Source: Pseudomonas vancouverensis (GTDB lineage Bacteria > Pseudomonadota > Gammaproteobacteria > Pseudomonadales > Pseudomonadaceae). From it: a DNA stretch of 64,000 nucleotides. Below the pieces are notes generated by a model, which saw only the letters and a program-made list of their open reading frames with translations, ran no database searches and was not told the origin of the DNA. The position numbers were made by a program, and so were the translations under genes. Positions 50,985 to 63,100 of this stretch are shown in pieces; the stretch's first letter is position 1, and each line of letters starts with the position of its first letter. The stretch spans positions 157,937 through 221,936 of the forward strand of contig NZ_RRZK01000035.1 in assembly GCF_004348895.1 (NCBI RefSeq), in the 5' to 3' direction.

Positions 50985-51018
50985 AATGGCAGCTCCCCTC
51001 GGTGCTGCCATTTTTTTT
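50985..51018 (+). terminator. Terminator between the anti-sigma gene and the exoprotein gene
   Basis: The stem AATGGCAGC...GCTGCCATT with an eight- to nine-base loop is followed by a run of T. It separates transcription of the regulator genes from the exoprotein gene, so the latter must have its own promoter between 51019 and 51144. Confidence 0.9.
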
Positions 51019-51144
51019 GGCTACACCCCGATCATGAAGTTTGTGTGACATCCGTTCGGTCGCGCCCCTCGCCAACTGCCTATGTCGTAACAGCAGGTTC
51101 TACCGGACCTGCGGCCTCTTGCGCCATTTGAAAAGGACCTAGTA

Positions 51145-54100
51145 GTGATGCTCGCTCGCCAAGCCCGACGCCATACCCGCCCGTTGTCTGTCAGCCGTGA
51201 TACCGCTCGCGCGGTTGACCCGGCGCTGTGGTTGCTCAAGCCGCTGGCCCAGGCCATTGCGCTGTGTCTGATGGCCGGCAGTGCGCAAGCGGCCACCGCC
51301 TTCAGTTCCGGCTGGTTCGCCGCCAAGGGCGCGGCGCAACAGACCGCGGCAGCGCGGCCGGGTGCTGCTCTGCCGGGCATGACCCCGCCACTGGCGCAAC
51401 AGCAGCGGGCCCGGGAACAACTGCAACGTTCGGTGCAGACACTCAATAACACGGTGGCGGCGATTGCTGCACAGCAAGCGGCGCAGGCCGCCGGGCGCGC
51501 AGCGGCATTTGCCACGGTGCAATTTGTCCCGGACGGCATGGCCGAGGGTGGCCTGAAAATCGATAACGGCCTGACCCAGGGTTGGCAGAATGCCAAGGCG
51601 CCGGAGCAGATCCAGGTTGACGGCAAGACCACGGTGAAGATCCAGCAAACCGCCGACAAGGCCATCCTCAACTGGGAAACCTTCAACGTCGGGCGCAATA
51701 CCAGTGTCGAGTTTGCCCAGCAATCGAACTGGGCCGTGCTCAACCGCGTCAACGACCCGAGTGCACGGCCGAGCCAGATCCAGGGCCAGATAAAGGGCGA
51801 CGGCACAGTGATGCTGATCAACCGCAACGGCATCGTGTTCAGCGGCAGCAGCCAGGTCAACGTACGCAACCTGGTGGCCGCGGCCGCCAACATCACCGAC
51901 ATCCAGTTCCGCGACCGTGGCCTGTACTTCGACACCAGTGGCAGCCAGCCGACCTTCACTGACGCCGCCGGCAAAGTGTTGGTGGAACAGGGCGCGCAGA
52001 TTGAAACCCACAAGCCAACGCTGTCGACCGATTCCGGCGGCTACGCCTTGCTGCTGGGTAGTGAAGTGGACAACGCCGGTACCATCAGCACCGCCAAGGG
52101 CCAGACCGTGCTTGGTGCCGGGGACCGGTTTTATATCCGTAAAGGTTCAGGCACCGAAGGCAACGGGTTCTCGACCACCTTCGGCAGCGAAGTCGTGCCG
52201 GGCTTCAAGGCTGACAGCACCGCTAAGGTGCGCAACAGCGGGCTGATTCAGGCGTCCACCGGCGACATCACCCTGACCGGCCATGAGGTGGTGCAGAACG
52301 GCGTGTTGCTCAGCAGCACATCGGTGGCCACTCGCGGTACGATTCATTTGCTCAACCCGAGTACCGATACCAGTGGCAGCGTGACCCTGGGTCAGGGCGG
52401 TGTCACAGCGATCATGCTCGACAGCAGCCAACTGTCAGCCCTCGACAGCCAACATGACGCAGCCTTGACCGGTGTGACCGGCGAAAATCCCATCCGCAGC
52501 GACCAGTCGCGCATCGACATCAAGAGCGGCGGTACGGTGGAGCTCCAGAACGGCTCGATCACGCTTGCCACTGGCGGTCAGGTGGCGGTCGCGGCCGGCA
52601 AACGCAGTCTGGTGCGCGAGGGCGCGTTGATCGATGTGTCGGGTGCCCTCGGGGTCAACGTGTCGATGGGCGTCAACAACATCAAGATCAACGTCCAGGG
52701 CAACGAGCAGCGCGACTCGTCACTCAACCGCGAAGGCGGCACACTCAACAGCAATGATGTGTGGGTCGATGTGCGCGAGCTGATCTACGTGCCCGCCGGC
52801 ACCAATGGCTACGCAACAGATCGTTGGTACACCGCCGGTGGTCTGCTGGAAGTCGGCGGTTATCTGGGTACTCAAAGCCACAGCATCGGCGAGTGGATGG
52901 CCCAGGGCGGTACGGTCAGTTTTACCGGTAACGATGTGGTCACCGAGAAAGGCTCGCTGATCAATCTGTCCGGCGGCACCCTGGACGTGCAGAGCGGCAT
53001 GATCAAGCAGAGCTGGCTGCGCGGCGCCGACGGGCGCTTGTATGAGGTGTCCCGCGCACCGGGTGACATTCTCTACACCGGCCTCTACAAGGGCTATGAG
53101 GACCACAGCGAGCGCTGGGGGCAGACGGCATACTTCTTCAACCCATTGATCGCGCCGAGAGAGCGCTTCGAGTCGGGTTACACGGTAGGCCGCGATGCCG
53201 GGCAGCTGGTGATTGCCACCAACAATGCCGTGCTCGACGGCCAGTTGCTGGGCGAGGTGTTCCAGGGTGAGCGGCAGAGTCAGGCGCCTCGTGCCGGGCT
53301 CGACGGCTATGCCCAGTCGCAGACGGCCTTGGCGCGCCGTGCGCAGTTGATTGTCGGCAGTTACGTCCCGCGCTGGTCATCGGCAACCGGTGGCCTGATG
53401 TATGCGCACGATCCAGTACTCGATCAGGTGCAGCTCGGCGGTGAACCGGCGACCAGCGACGAAATACCTGACCTGCTCGGCGAAGTGTCCGCCACCCGCA
53501 AAGGCAAACTGTTCCTCGACACGCAGCAGCTCAATGGTTTCCGCCTGGGCGCGCTGAAGGTCGCCAGCAAAGACCGCATCGACGTCGATGCGGCCGTGAC
53601 GGTGGACGCAGGCGGCGATATCACCCTGTTCGCACCCGATGTGCAGGTCAACGCCGACCTTATCGCGCGCGGCGGCAGCATTCGCTTGGGCAACGTCTTG
53701 AGTCAGTTCAGGGACGGTGCCCGTGCCGATGTCCTGATCAAGGCGCCGGATGGCAATTCGACGCAGGTGAATGTCGCCAACGGTGTGCAGCTGGATAGCC
53801 GTGGACTCTGGAGCAACCTGCGCACCGAGCCGGGCGAAGTCGCCGGTTTGGCTTACATCAACGGCGGCCTGGTGTCCATCCGCAGCAGCGGCGACATCAA
53901 CCTGCTCGACGGCAGTGTGCTGGACGTGTCGTCCGGTGGGGCCGTGTTGGCCAACGGCAAGACCCGCGGCGGCAAGGGTGGCGATGCGACGCTTGAATCC
54001 AGCGCAATCACGGCACCGGGCAAATCGCAGATGGTGCTGGACGGCGAGATCCGTGGTTACGGCGTAACAGGCGGCGGTAGCCTGACGGTTCAGGCCGCCA

Positions 54101-57100
54101 ATATCGTGATTGGCCAAGCGGATAGCCCCTCGGAAGAGCACAGCCTGCAACTCCAGCCGAGTCTGTTTCAACAGGGCTTTTCCGCTTACAACGTCACTGG
54201 ACTGAAAACGCTGCAGGTGCCGGATGACACTGTGATCGACGTGACCATGCCGATCTACCGTTTCAGTGATTCAGCGGCGAACCAGCCAAGTGGCGTCGAT
54301 CCGCGGATGGCACTGGAGTTATGGACGCCGCCGCTGTTCCAGGAAAACCCGATCAAGGGTGTGCTGACACAACGTAGCGGCGCCAGCCTGGCGTTACAGG
54401 TTGGCTCAATCTTGTCCACGCTGTCGGATCCTTCGACCAATACATTGACCCTCGGCCTGGGCTCGCGCATCAGCGTGGACCCCGGCCAGCGCATCACGCT
54501 GCGCAGCGCCGGGCAAATCACCCTGCAGGGTGAGCTCAATGCCTGGAGCGGCACGATTGATATCCGCCAGCAACAATTCGGTTCTGCGGATCCTGCCACG
54601 TCGCCGCAATACGCCGATGGCAAGGCTCACAACCGTTCGATCTGGATCGGCGAGCAAGCCGTGCTGGATGTTGCCGGGCGCGTCTTCACGGGTGTGGACA
54701 CCCTGGGGCGTGTTTATGGTCAGGTCGGCAAGGGCGGCAGCATTATCATCGGCGGCGAGATCGACAGCGCAAAGGCCAGCGCGACGGCGGCCGATGCCTA
54801 CGTCATCGTCCGCAACGGTGCGCGACTGGAGGCTTCTGGCGCCTCGGCAATCCTGGACATTGCCGGGCAGGGGCCCACGCCTGTGGCGACGGACGGCGGC
54901 AAGATTGTCCTGAGCTCCTACAACGGGGTGTTCCTCGAAGGCTCCTTGCACGCGGCGGCGGGCGGCGCGGGGGCTGCTGGTGGACGTCTGGATATCGTTC
55001 AGGAAACCCCGCTCTATCTGGATCCGATGGCCGGCAGAGACGTTCGGGTCGGCAGGGAAATCGTCATTACTCAACGCCAGAACGGTTCGCTGTTACCGGA
55101 TGACTTGCAGCCCGGTGAGGCCAACAGTGGCTTGCGCTATGGCACAACGCGACTGAGCGCCGACCAGTTGATGGCCGGTGGCTTCGACAGTTTGAACCTG
55201 TTCAGCAACGGCCTGTTGTCCTTCGATGGCGATGTCGATCTGCACATGGGACAAAGCCTGTCGCTGTTCGCCGTCTCCTTGGGTCTGGCGAAAGGTTCAA
55301 AGGACGATGCCGAGATCAACCTGGCGGCACCGTACCTGCGTCTGTCCGGCATGGGGCAATACTATGCCCAGTTTGGTGTGTACCGCCCGGTCTTGCCTTT
55401 TATCAACACCACGACCATGCCCGTTGAGCTTGCCCCGGCTCACTTCACCGCCCGCGCAGACCTGCTGGATGTGGGCAACAGCCTGTCCTTCGGTACCCAT
55501 GGCCTGATCACCCAACTCAGCGGCCCCGGCCTGGATGTCAATCAGCGCGGCTTTGACCAGGTCACGCTCGACAGCCGTGGCGACCTGCGAATCCTCGCGC
55601 CCGCAGATGGCAACCGCTCGAACCTTTGGACTTCGGGTGACCTGACCCTGAGTGCCGCGCAGATTTACCCCGCCAGCGACGTCCGTGCGATTGTGCGTGC
55701 CGGGTATCAGGGCTATGGCGTTGACGCAAACCGCACTTTACGCATCAGCGGCAAGGGCGCAGCGCTGCCGGCAATGCCGTACTCGGTGTTTGGTACGCTG
55801 GATTTGTATGCCGGGCAGATTGAACAAGGTGGTGTCATTCGGGCGCCGCTGGGCAGCGTCATGATGGGTGGCGATGCACTTATCATCAGCCACGAAGTCC
55901 GTTTACTGTCCGGCAGCACGACTTCGGTCAGTGCCGCCGGGCTGGTCATGCCCTACGGCGGCACCACCGACGGTATCGATTACCGCTACAACAACAGTTC
56001 TGTCCTGCTGAACGGCATCACCAGTGACAAGTCGGGCGTGACGCTCAGTAGCCGCTACATCGATGTGCAGGACGGTGCACTGATCGACCTGTCCGGAGGG
56101 GGAGATCTGCGCGGTGCCGGGTTCGTTTCCGGGCGGGGCGGTTCGACCGATGCACGTTTCAATCCACTGGTACGCAATGCCGCCGATGGCACTTTCAGTC
56201 TGCCGGGGCTTGGCAGTAATCCGGTCTACGCCATCGTTCCGGGCAATCAGAGCCTCTATGCACCCATGCTCGGCGAGAAGGGGGCCAGTGATCCGCGCAT
56301 CGGTCAGCAGATCACCATTGGTGCCGGTGTGCCGGGGTTGGCGGCGGGTACCTATACCTTGTTGCCTTCAACCTTTGCGCTGCTGCCGGGAGCCTTCCGG
56401 GTCGAGGTCAACGGTCAGGCGACGCCGGGCGTTTCCGAGGGTGCGCTGAAAATGCGCAATGGCTCGTGGAGCAGTACCGGGCAGATGTCGATTGCCAACA
56501 GCGGATTGCGCGACAGCCTCGCCAGCCAGATCATCCTGACTTCACCGGATGTACTGCGCCGTTACTCTCAATACAACGAAACCAGCCTCACACAGTTCAT
56601 CATCAGCGATGCGGCGCGTCGCGGCATACCCCGGGCTCAGGCCCCGATGGATGGCCGGGCCCTGAACCTGGTATTCAACAACAGCGTCGATCATGACATC
56701 GCCCTGAATTTCAACGGCAAGGCGTTGTTCAATGCCGCGCAGGGCGGCGTGACCGGCACTGCGGTCATCAAGGGTGGCAACATTGAAATACTCGGAGACG
56801 GGCGCGAGCGGACAGCGGGCTTCGAGGGTGTATCGCTGTACGCCGACACCCTCAACAAGCTGGGCGCCGGCCGATTGACCATCGGCGGTACACCCATCGT
56901 CACCTATGGTTCCGGCGGCAACATCATTTCGTTCCGGGACACCGCATTTGGCGTTGACGTTCGCGAAGGTGCGGTGCTGTCAGCGCCGGAAGTGCTGATG
57001 CTGGTGAGTACCTACGGCACCGGCATCAACATCGAAGCGGGGGCCGGGATCAACACTCTGGGGCGCGCAGAGGCGCCGTACAGCGCCCTGGGCGGCTTCA

Positions 57101-60100
57101 ACTATGCACCCGGGCAAGCGAGCCTGCTGCTGGTGTCCAATGGCTGGAACAATGTCCTGGCACCGGCGGCGGCAAACACCAGCGGCAACGGTGGCAGTAT
57201 CCGCATCGGTACCTGCGCTGACCTGGCGTGCGTGAATCCTGCGCAATTGTATTCCAACGGCAGTATCGCCATCGCTACCGACAGGCCGTTCGACCTGGGT
57301 GAAGCGGTGCGTTTTGGTACGCGCCATCTGACCCTGGCCGTCGGTGCTGTCAATGTTGGCAGCGCCGAGGCATTCGCCGCGGCAAACGGTCGGGTGCCGG
57401 TCGGCCTGACCCTCAACCAGAATGTGCTCGATCGCCTGTTGCGCGGCGACACCCAGTACGGCGCACCGGCCATGGAAACCCTCGGCCTGACCGCCCGCGA
57501 CTCGTTCAACTTCTTCGGCACGGTCAGCCTCGATACCCTGGACCCGCACACTGGCCTGAGCCGCCTGGGCAGCCTGGTGATCACCACTCCGGCCATCTAC
57601 GGCTTCGGCGAAACGGCTGACGTGGCCAGTATCCGCACGGCGAATCTGGCCTGGAACGGTGCGACCCAGGCGCCGGGCGCCGTGATCAGTGGTGGTGCGG
57701 GTTCCGGGCACGGCAGCCTGGACCTGCAAGCGCAACGCATCGAGTTCGGTTATGGCCCAATCTCGCAGCCCAGTGGCGTGGAGCAGAACAATCGACTGGC
57801 GCTGGGTTTTGCCAACGTCAACCTGACTGCCAGCGAACGGATCACCGCCAACCACAAGGGCAGCCTGGCGGTGTATGAGCAACAGGGCGCCTATGACCCG
57901 GTCAACGGTTTTACCTACAGCGGTGGCAACCTGAACCTGCGTGCACCATTGCTGACGGGGGAAGCGGCCTCGGTCAACCTGCTCAAGGCGGGCAACAACC
58001 TGAACTTCGTTTCACCGCTCGGCAACGGTGCGCCGGGGGTGGCGGATGCGTTGGGTGCAGAACTGACTCTCGAGGGACGCAACGTATTGCTCGACGGTCG
58101 CATCGCCCTGGCCAGCGGCAAGTTGGTGGTCAAGTCCGAAGCCGACCTGAGCCTGACCGGCAACACGGTGCTGGACCTGGCCGGGCGCACGTTGCCCTTC
58201 AACGAGGTAAGCAAATACAGCTGGGGCGGTGATGTTTCGCTCTACAGCAGTCAGGGCAACATCCGTCAGGCTGCGGGCTCGCGCATCGACCTCTCGGCCA
58301 GCAACAATCAGGCCGGTAGCTTCAGTGCCGTGGCCTTGGCGCCGGGCGCCGGTGTGGTCGATCTACAGGGCGAGATACTCGGCGCCAGCAGCGGCTTCTA
58401 CGATGCGGGTGGCACCTGGGTGCCGTACAAGGCGGGCGGCGTGGACATTCGCGCCCAACGCCTGGGCAACGGTGACGTCAGCGAGGCGTTTGCTGCTCTC
58501 AACCAGCGCCTGAACCTGGGCAAGGTCTACGGCAGTCGCAGCTTCCAGCTCAAACAAGGCAATCTGGTGATCGGCGACGGGGTCAAGGCCTCCGAGGTCA
58601 ATGTCTCGGTGGACAATGGCAGCCTCACGGTGCTCGGTCTGATCGACGCCAGCAGCGAGCGGGTCGGCAGCATTCGCCTGTCTGCCGGTAACGGCCTGGT
58701 CCTGGCCGGCAACGCGGTGCTCGATGCTCATGGCCGCGTGTTGCGGGTCGACAGCTACGGCAAGATCATCGACGCGCCGAACCGCGCGATGGTGGAACTC
58801 AATTCCGGGGAGGGGCAATTGACACTCGCTTCCGGTGCACGCATCGACCTGCGTCATGGCACCGACGCAGCGCTCGGCAATCTGCCGGGACAGAACGACG
58901 GTGCACTACGCGGCACCCTTGAGTTGAACGCGCCACGCCTGGGCGGCGGCGATATCGCCATCGATGCCAGCGGTGCACTCTCCATACAGGGCGCGCGCTC
59001 CATCGGGCTCAACGGCACACGCCGTTATAGCGATGCGCTCGACGGCACTGATCCTGCGGTCAGCGGGCGGGCCTATCAAGTCATCGATCAGGCTTACCTG
59101 GATCGCATCCATGTCGACAGCACTGCGTTCATCGACGCGGCCCTGGCCAACAGCGATCTGTTGCAGCGCAAACTGGCGGGGCTGAACAACGCCACTTACG
59201 CCGATGCGTTCCACCTGCGTCCAGGCGTGGAAATTGCCAGCAAAACCGCCGATGGCGACCTGGTGGTGCAGGGCGACCTGGACCTGTCCGGCTACCGCTA
59301 TGCCAGCCTCAATCGGCACACGCAGAAGACTTCGACATATGGCTCGGGTGAATCGGGCAACCTGGTGATCCGCGCCGGTGGCAACCTCGACATCTACGGC
59401 AGTATCAACGACGGCTTTGTGCCGCCGCCGGATACCGCGGACGATGGCGGCTGGTCACTGGTGGCCGGCCGTCAGCCATTCGGCGGTGACCTGATCGTGC
59501 CGGGTACGGGGGTGACCCTGGCCGGGGGCACGCAATATCCGCAAGGCGCGGTGTTGAACTACGACCTGCCGATACAGGCCGCCAGGCTGTTGAATGGTAC
59601 CTTGCTGCCCACCGAGGCCATTCTGGCCGAGACCTACACCCTGAGTGCCGGTACGGTCCTGGCAGCAGCGGTTCACGATGCGGCGGGCAATCTGCTCTAC
59701 GCCGCGGGCGCCTTGCTCACCGACAGTGTGACCTTGCCCGCCGGCAGTCGCCTGGGCGCCGGTACCCGCTTGAACCAGCACACCCTGATGCAAGCCATGC
59801 TCTGGCCCAAGGGCGTTCCTCTGCCGACACGCTACGATCCGGATACCCTCGGCTCGAGTGGCGTCGTGCTCGAGCGGGACCTGGCGTTGTTGCGCGGTTC
59901 GCTGATTCCGTCCATGACCTCCGTGGTATTGCCCGACGGTGCCGGGATGATCGATTTGCGCCCGCTTGAAGGTTCCCGGCAAGGACGCAACTGGGCCTTG
60001 GCCAGCATGCTGCCGTCGGGCAGCACGTCCTGGTCCATGCGCGTGGTGGCCGGGTCCGATCTGGAGGCTGCCGACAGCCGCACGGTGAAGCCCGAAACCG

Positions 60101-63100
60101 TACAAGGCAACCTGCGGCTGGCCGATACCCACTATGGCCTGAAGGTGACCGAGTCGGTCGCCAGAATGGTCTGGGCCGGGGACAACGAATACGGCATGCC
60201 GCCCTACGAGCCGGTTCCCGATGACATGATCGATTACTGTGAATGGATTCCCGGTATCTGCGCGCCGATGGCACCGCTGGTCTGGGCGCCGGGCAATGGT
60301 GTAGGACCGGTCTGGACGCCGGTGCCGGATGACATGGCGGATGAGTGTGCAAAAAATCCGACGCTTTGCATCGTCAACAAACCGGGTAAAAGTGCCGAAG
60401 TCCGCAAGCAGATGTTCAGCGTCCTGCGCACCGGCACCGGTGACCTTGACCTGATGGCTGCGGGCAACCTCAGCATGACTTCGCCTTTTGGCGTGTACAC
60501 CGCCGGTACCCAGTCCAGTAATGTCGACCCTCGCTACAACCTGGCCCGCGGACGAATGTCCGACGATGGCTCGGTACTGGGCAGTACCGACACGGAAAAT
60601 GAACAGTGGGTGAGCGGTAGCACCAGCCTTTATCAGGCCTGGTACCCGGAGTTGGGTGGCAACCTGACAATTGGCGCGGGCGGTTCGGTTTCGGGCGACA
60701 GCCTCGGGCGCCGCACGAGCGGCACCGCGAAGACACCGATACAGGTACCGAGTGATGCGGTAGGGAACTGGTTGTGGCGTCAGGGCACCGGTGAGGCGGA
60801 CCAACTGACAGCCTGGTGGATCAACTTCGGTACCTATGCAGCCCAGCCGTTGGCTGACGATGGCGTCGAGCCGGGGCCGTTGCTGGTGGGTTTCACCGGC
60901 TTCGGCACGCTCGGTGGCGGCAACATTGCCCTGCAAGCCGGAAGCGATGGCGGCATGCTCAGGCCTTTGGGGGATTACGCCGTCAATTCGAACCCGCGCA
61001 GTCAGGGCTTGATCGTGGCCGTCGGCAGTACGGGGCGTGTCGGCGCGGACGGCAGCCTGCTGCTGACCGGTGGTGGCGACATGGACATTCGCATCGGTGG
61101 CTCGATCAACCCCTCATTGCAGGCCCGGGCGGATGCCAGCGGAACCGGTCTGCCGAGGCATGACTTGCAAGGTACGCTGGTCAACTTGCGGGGTGCCGTG
61201 CAAATGACCGGCGGCGCGGTGGGCGGGATCAATCTGCAGTACGGTGAAATGGCAACGCAGCAGGATTCGCAGGAAACCCGGGCCTTTGACCCCTTCACCT
61301 CAACGAAGGCCAGCGCCACGGGGGGACTGGTGCTGATCCCCGGCGATTCGAACATGCGTCTGAACACCCGTGGCGACCTGGTGTTGGGCGGCGCCGTGGA
61401 TCCCGGCCGGGTGACACTGCAGAACTCCACGGCGTTCGTGACGGCCGATGGTGTCGAGCATGCCGGAGGCGGCCTGACCGGGTTTTCGCTGTGGACCGAT
61501 CACACCTCGATCGATCTGTTTTCTGCAGGCGGCAACCTCACGCCAAGTACTCAGATGGGCGAGGTCAATGTCACCCGCGACAGGGTGCCGGGTTTGAATA
61601 CTTCGCCCAGTGATGGTCGTTTCGTGTACCCATCCATCCTGCGGGCGGTGGCAGGTCAGGGCTCCATTTACGCAGGCCCTTCGGCCACTTTCAATGGTAC
61701 AGGCGGCGACCTGACGACCAGGACGTATTCGCTGCTGTTGGCCCCCTCGTCCAATGGCCAACTGGAGTTGCTGGCAGGTGATTCCATTTACGCGGGTGGC
61801 TACGCGATCAATCAGTCAGGCGCAAGCCCGCTGGCGATCGCCACGCCATTCGCACCGGCCTTCGACGGTTATGGCAAGGACCGCTTCAACAATGCTATCT
61901 CGCTGCGAACCACGCGCAACGCAGATGGCGTCGCGGCATTAAGAAATCAGATCTACCCGTTGTTTGCCTTTGGCGCCGACAGTTATTCGGGTCTCAGCGG
62001 TGTTCAGTCGCCGGCCCGAATTTATGCACTGACCGGCGATCTGGTCGGGATTCGCAGCGGCGAGACCCTACGCTTCACCCAGACCGGGCGTACCTGGTAC
62101 GAAGCGGCGGGACCGGTCTGGATGATGGCCGGGCGTGACATCGTCGCGTCGGGCACTTACCTGGGGCAACCGACTGTGGTTCCGGGTGATCTGGGGGCCA
62201 ACGTGACCTCCAGTGGCAACCTGTTCATCCACAACAATCCGGACGATGTCTCCCGTGTCTGGGCTGGTCGCGACATCCTCTACAGCAGCTTCGACATCGG
62301 TGGCCCCGGCACCCTCGACATCAACGCCGGGCGCAACATCCTCATGGAGAACCGGGCAAGCATCAACAGCATCGGGCCGGTCGTGGCAGGTGACAAGCGA
62401 CCGGGGGCGAGCGTGGTGTTGCAGGCTGGCGCTGGGGCACAAGGCCCGGATTACGGGCGCTTCATTGCCCATTACCTGGACCCGAAAAACCAGGCCGTCA
62501 GCGGCACGCCGTTGAGCGAACAGCCGGGCAAGGTGGTCAAGACCTACGACGAGGAACTGCTGTCCTGGCTGACCCTGAGCTACGGTTTCAGTGGCGACGG
62601 CGAGCAGGCGCGAGCCTTCTACGCCACACTGCCGGGCACCGAACAGGCGATCTTCGCGCGGCAGGTGTACTTCGCCGAACTGCGCGCTGGTGGCCTCGAG
62701 TACAGCGACGAGACCGGCCCGCGGCAGGGCAGCTACCTGCGCGGTCGTAATGCGATAGCCGCGTTTTTCCCGACCACCGATGTGGCCGGCAACACGATCC
62801 GCTACGACGGTGACATCACCCTGTTCGGTGGCGCTGGGGTCAAGACCCTGTTTGGTGGCGACATCCAGATGCTTACCCCCGGCGGCGGCCAGGTGTTCGG
62901 TGTCGAAGGCGCGGCGCCGCCGTCCACGGCAGGTATCGTCACCCAGGGTGTGGGCAACATCCAGCTGTACTCCGAAGGCAGCATCCTGTTGGGTCAGAGC
63001 CGGATCATGACCACCTTCGGCGGTGGCATCCTCGCCTGGTCCGCCGAGGGCGACATCAACGCCGGCCGGGGTTCGAAAACCACGGTGGTATTCACTCCGC

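Noticed and set aside
59455..60936. A 493-residue minus-strand open frame, and others over the exoprotein gene
   Set aside because: All lie opposite the 4172-residue frame, whose secretion domain and repeat pattern are continuous.
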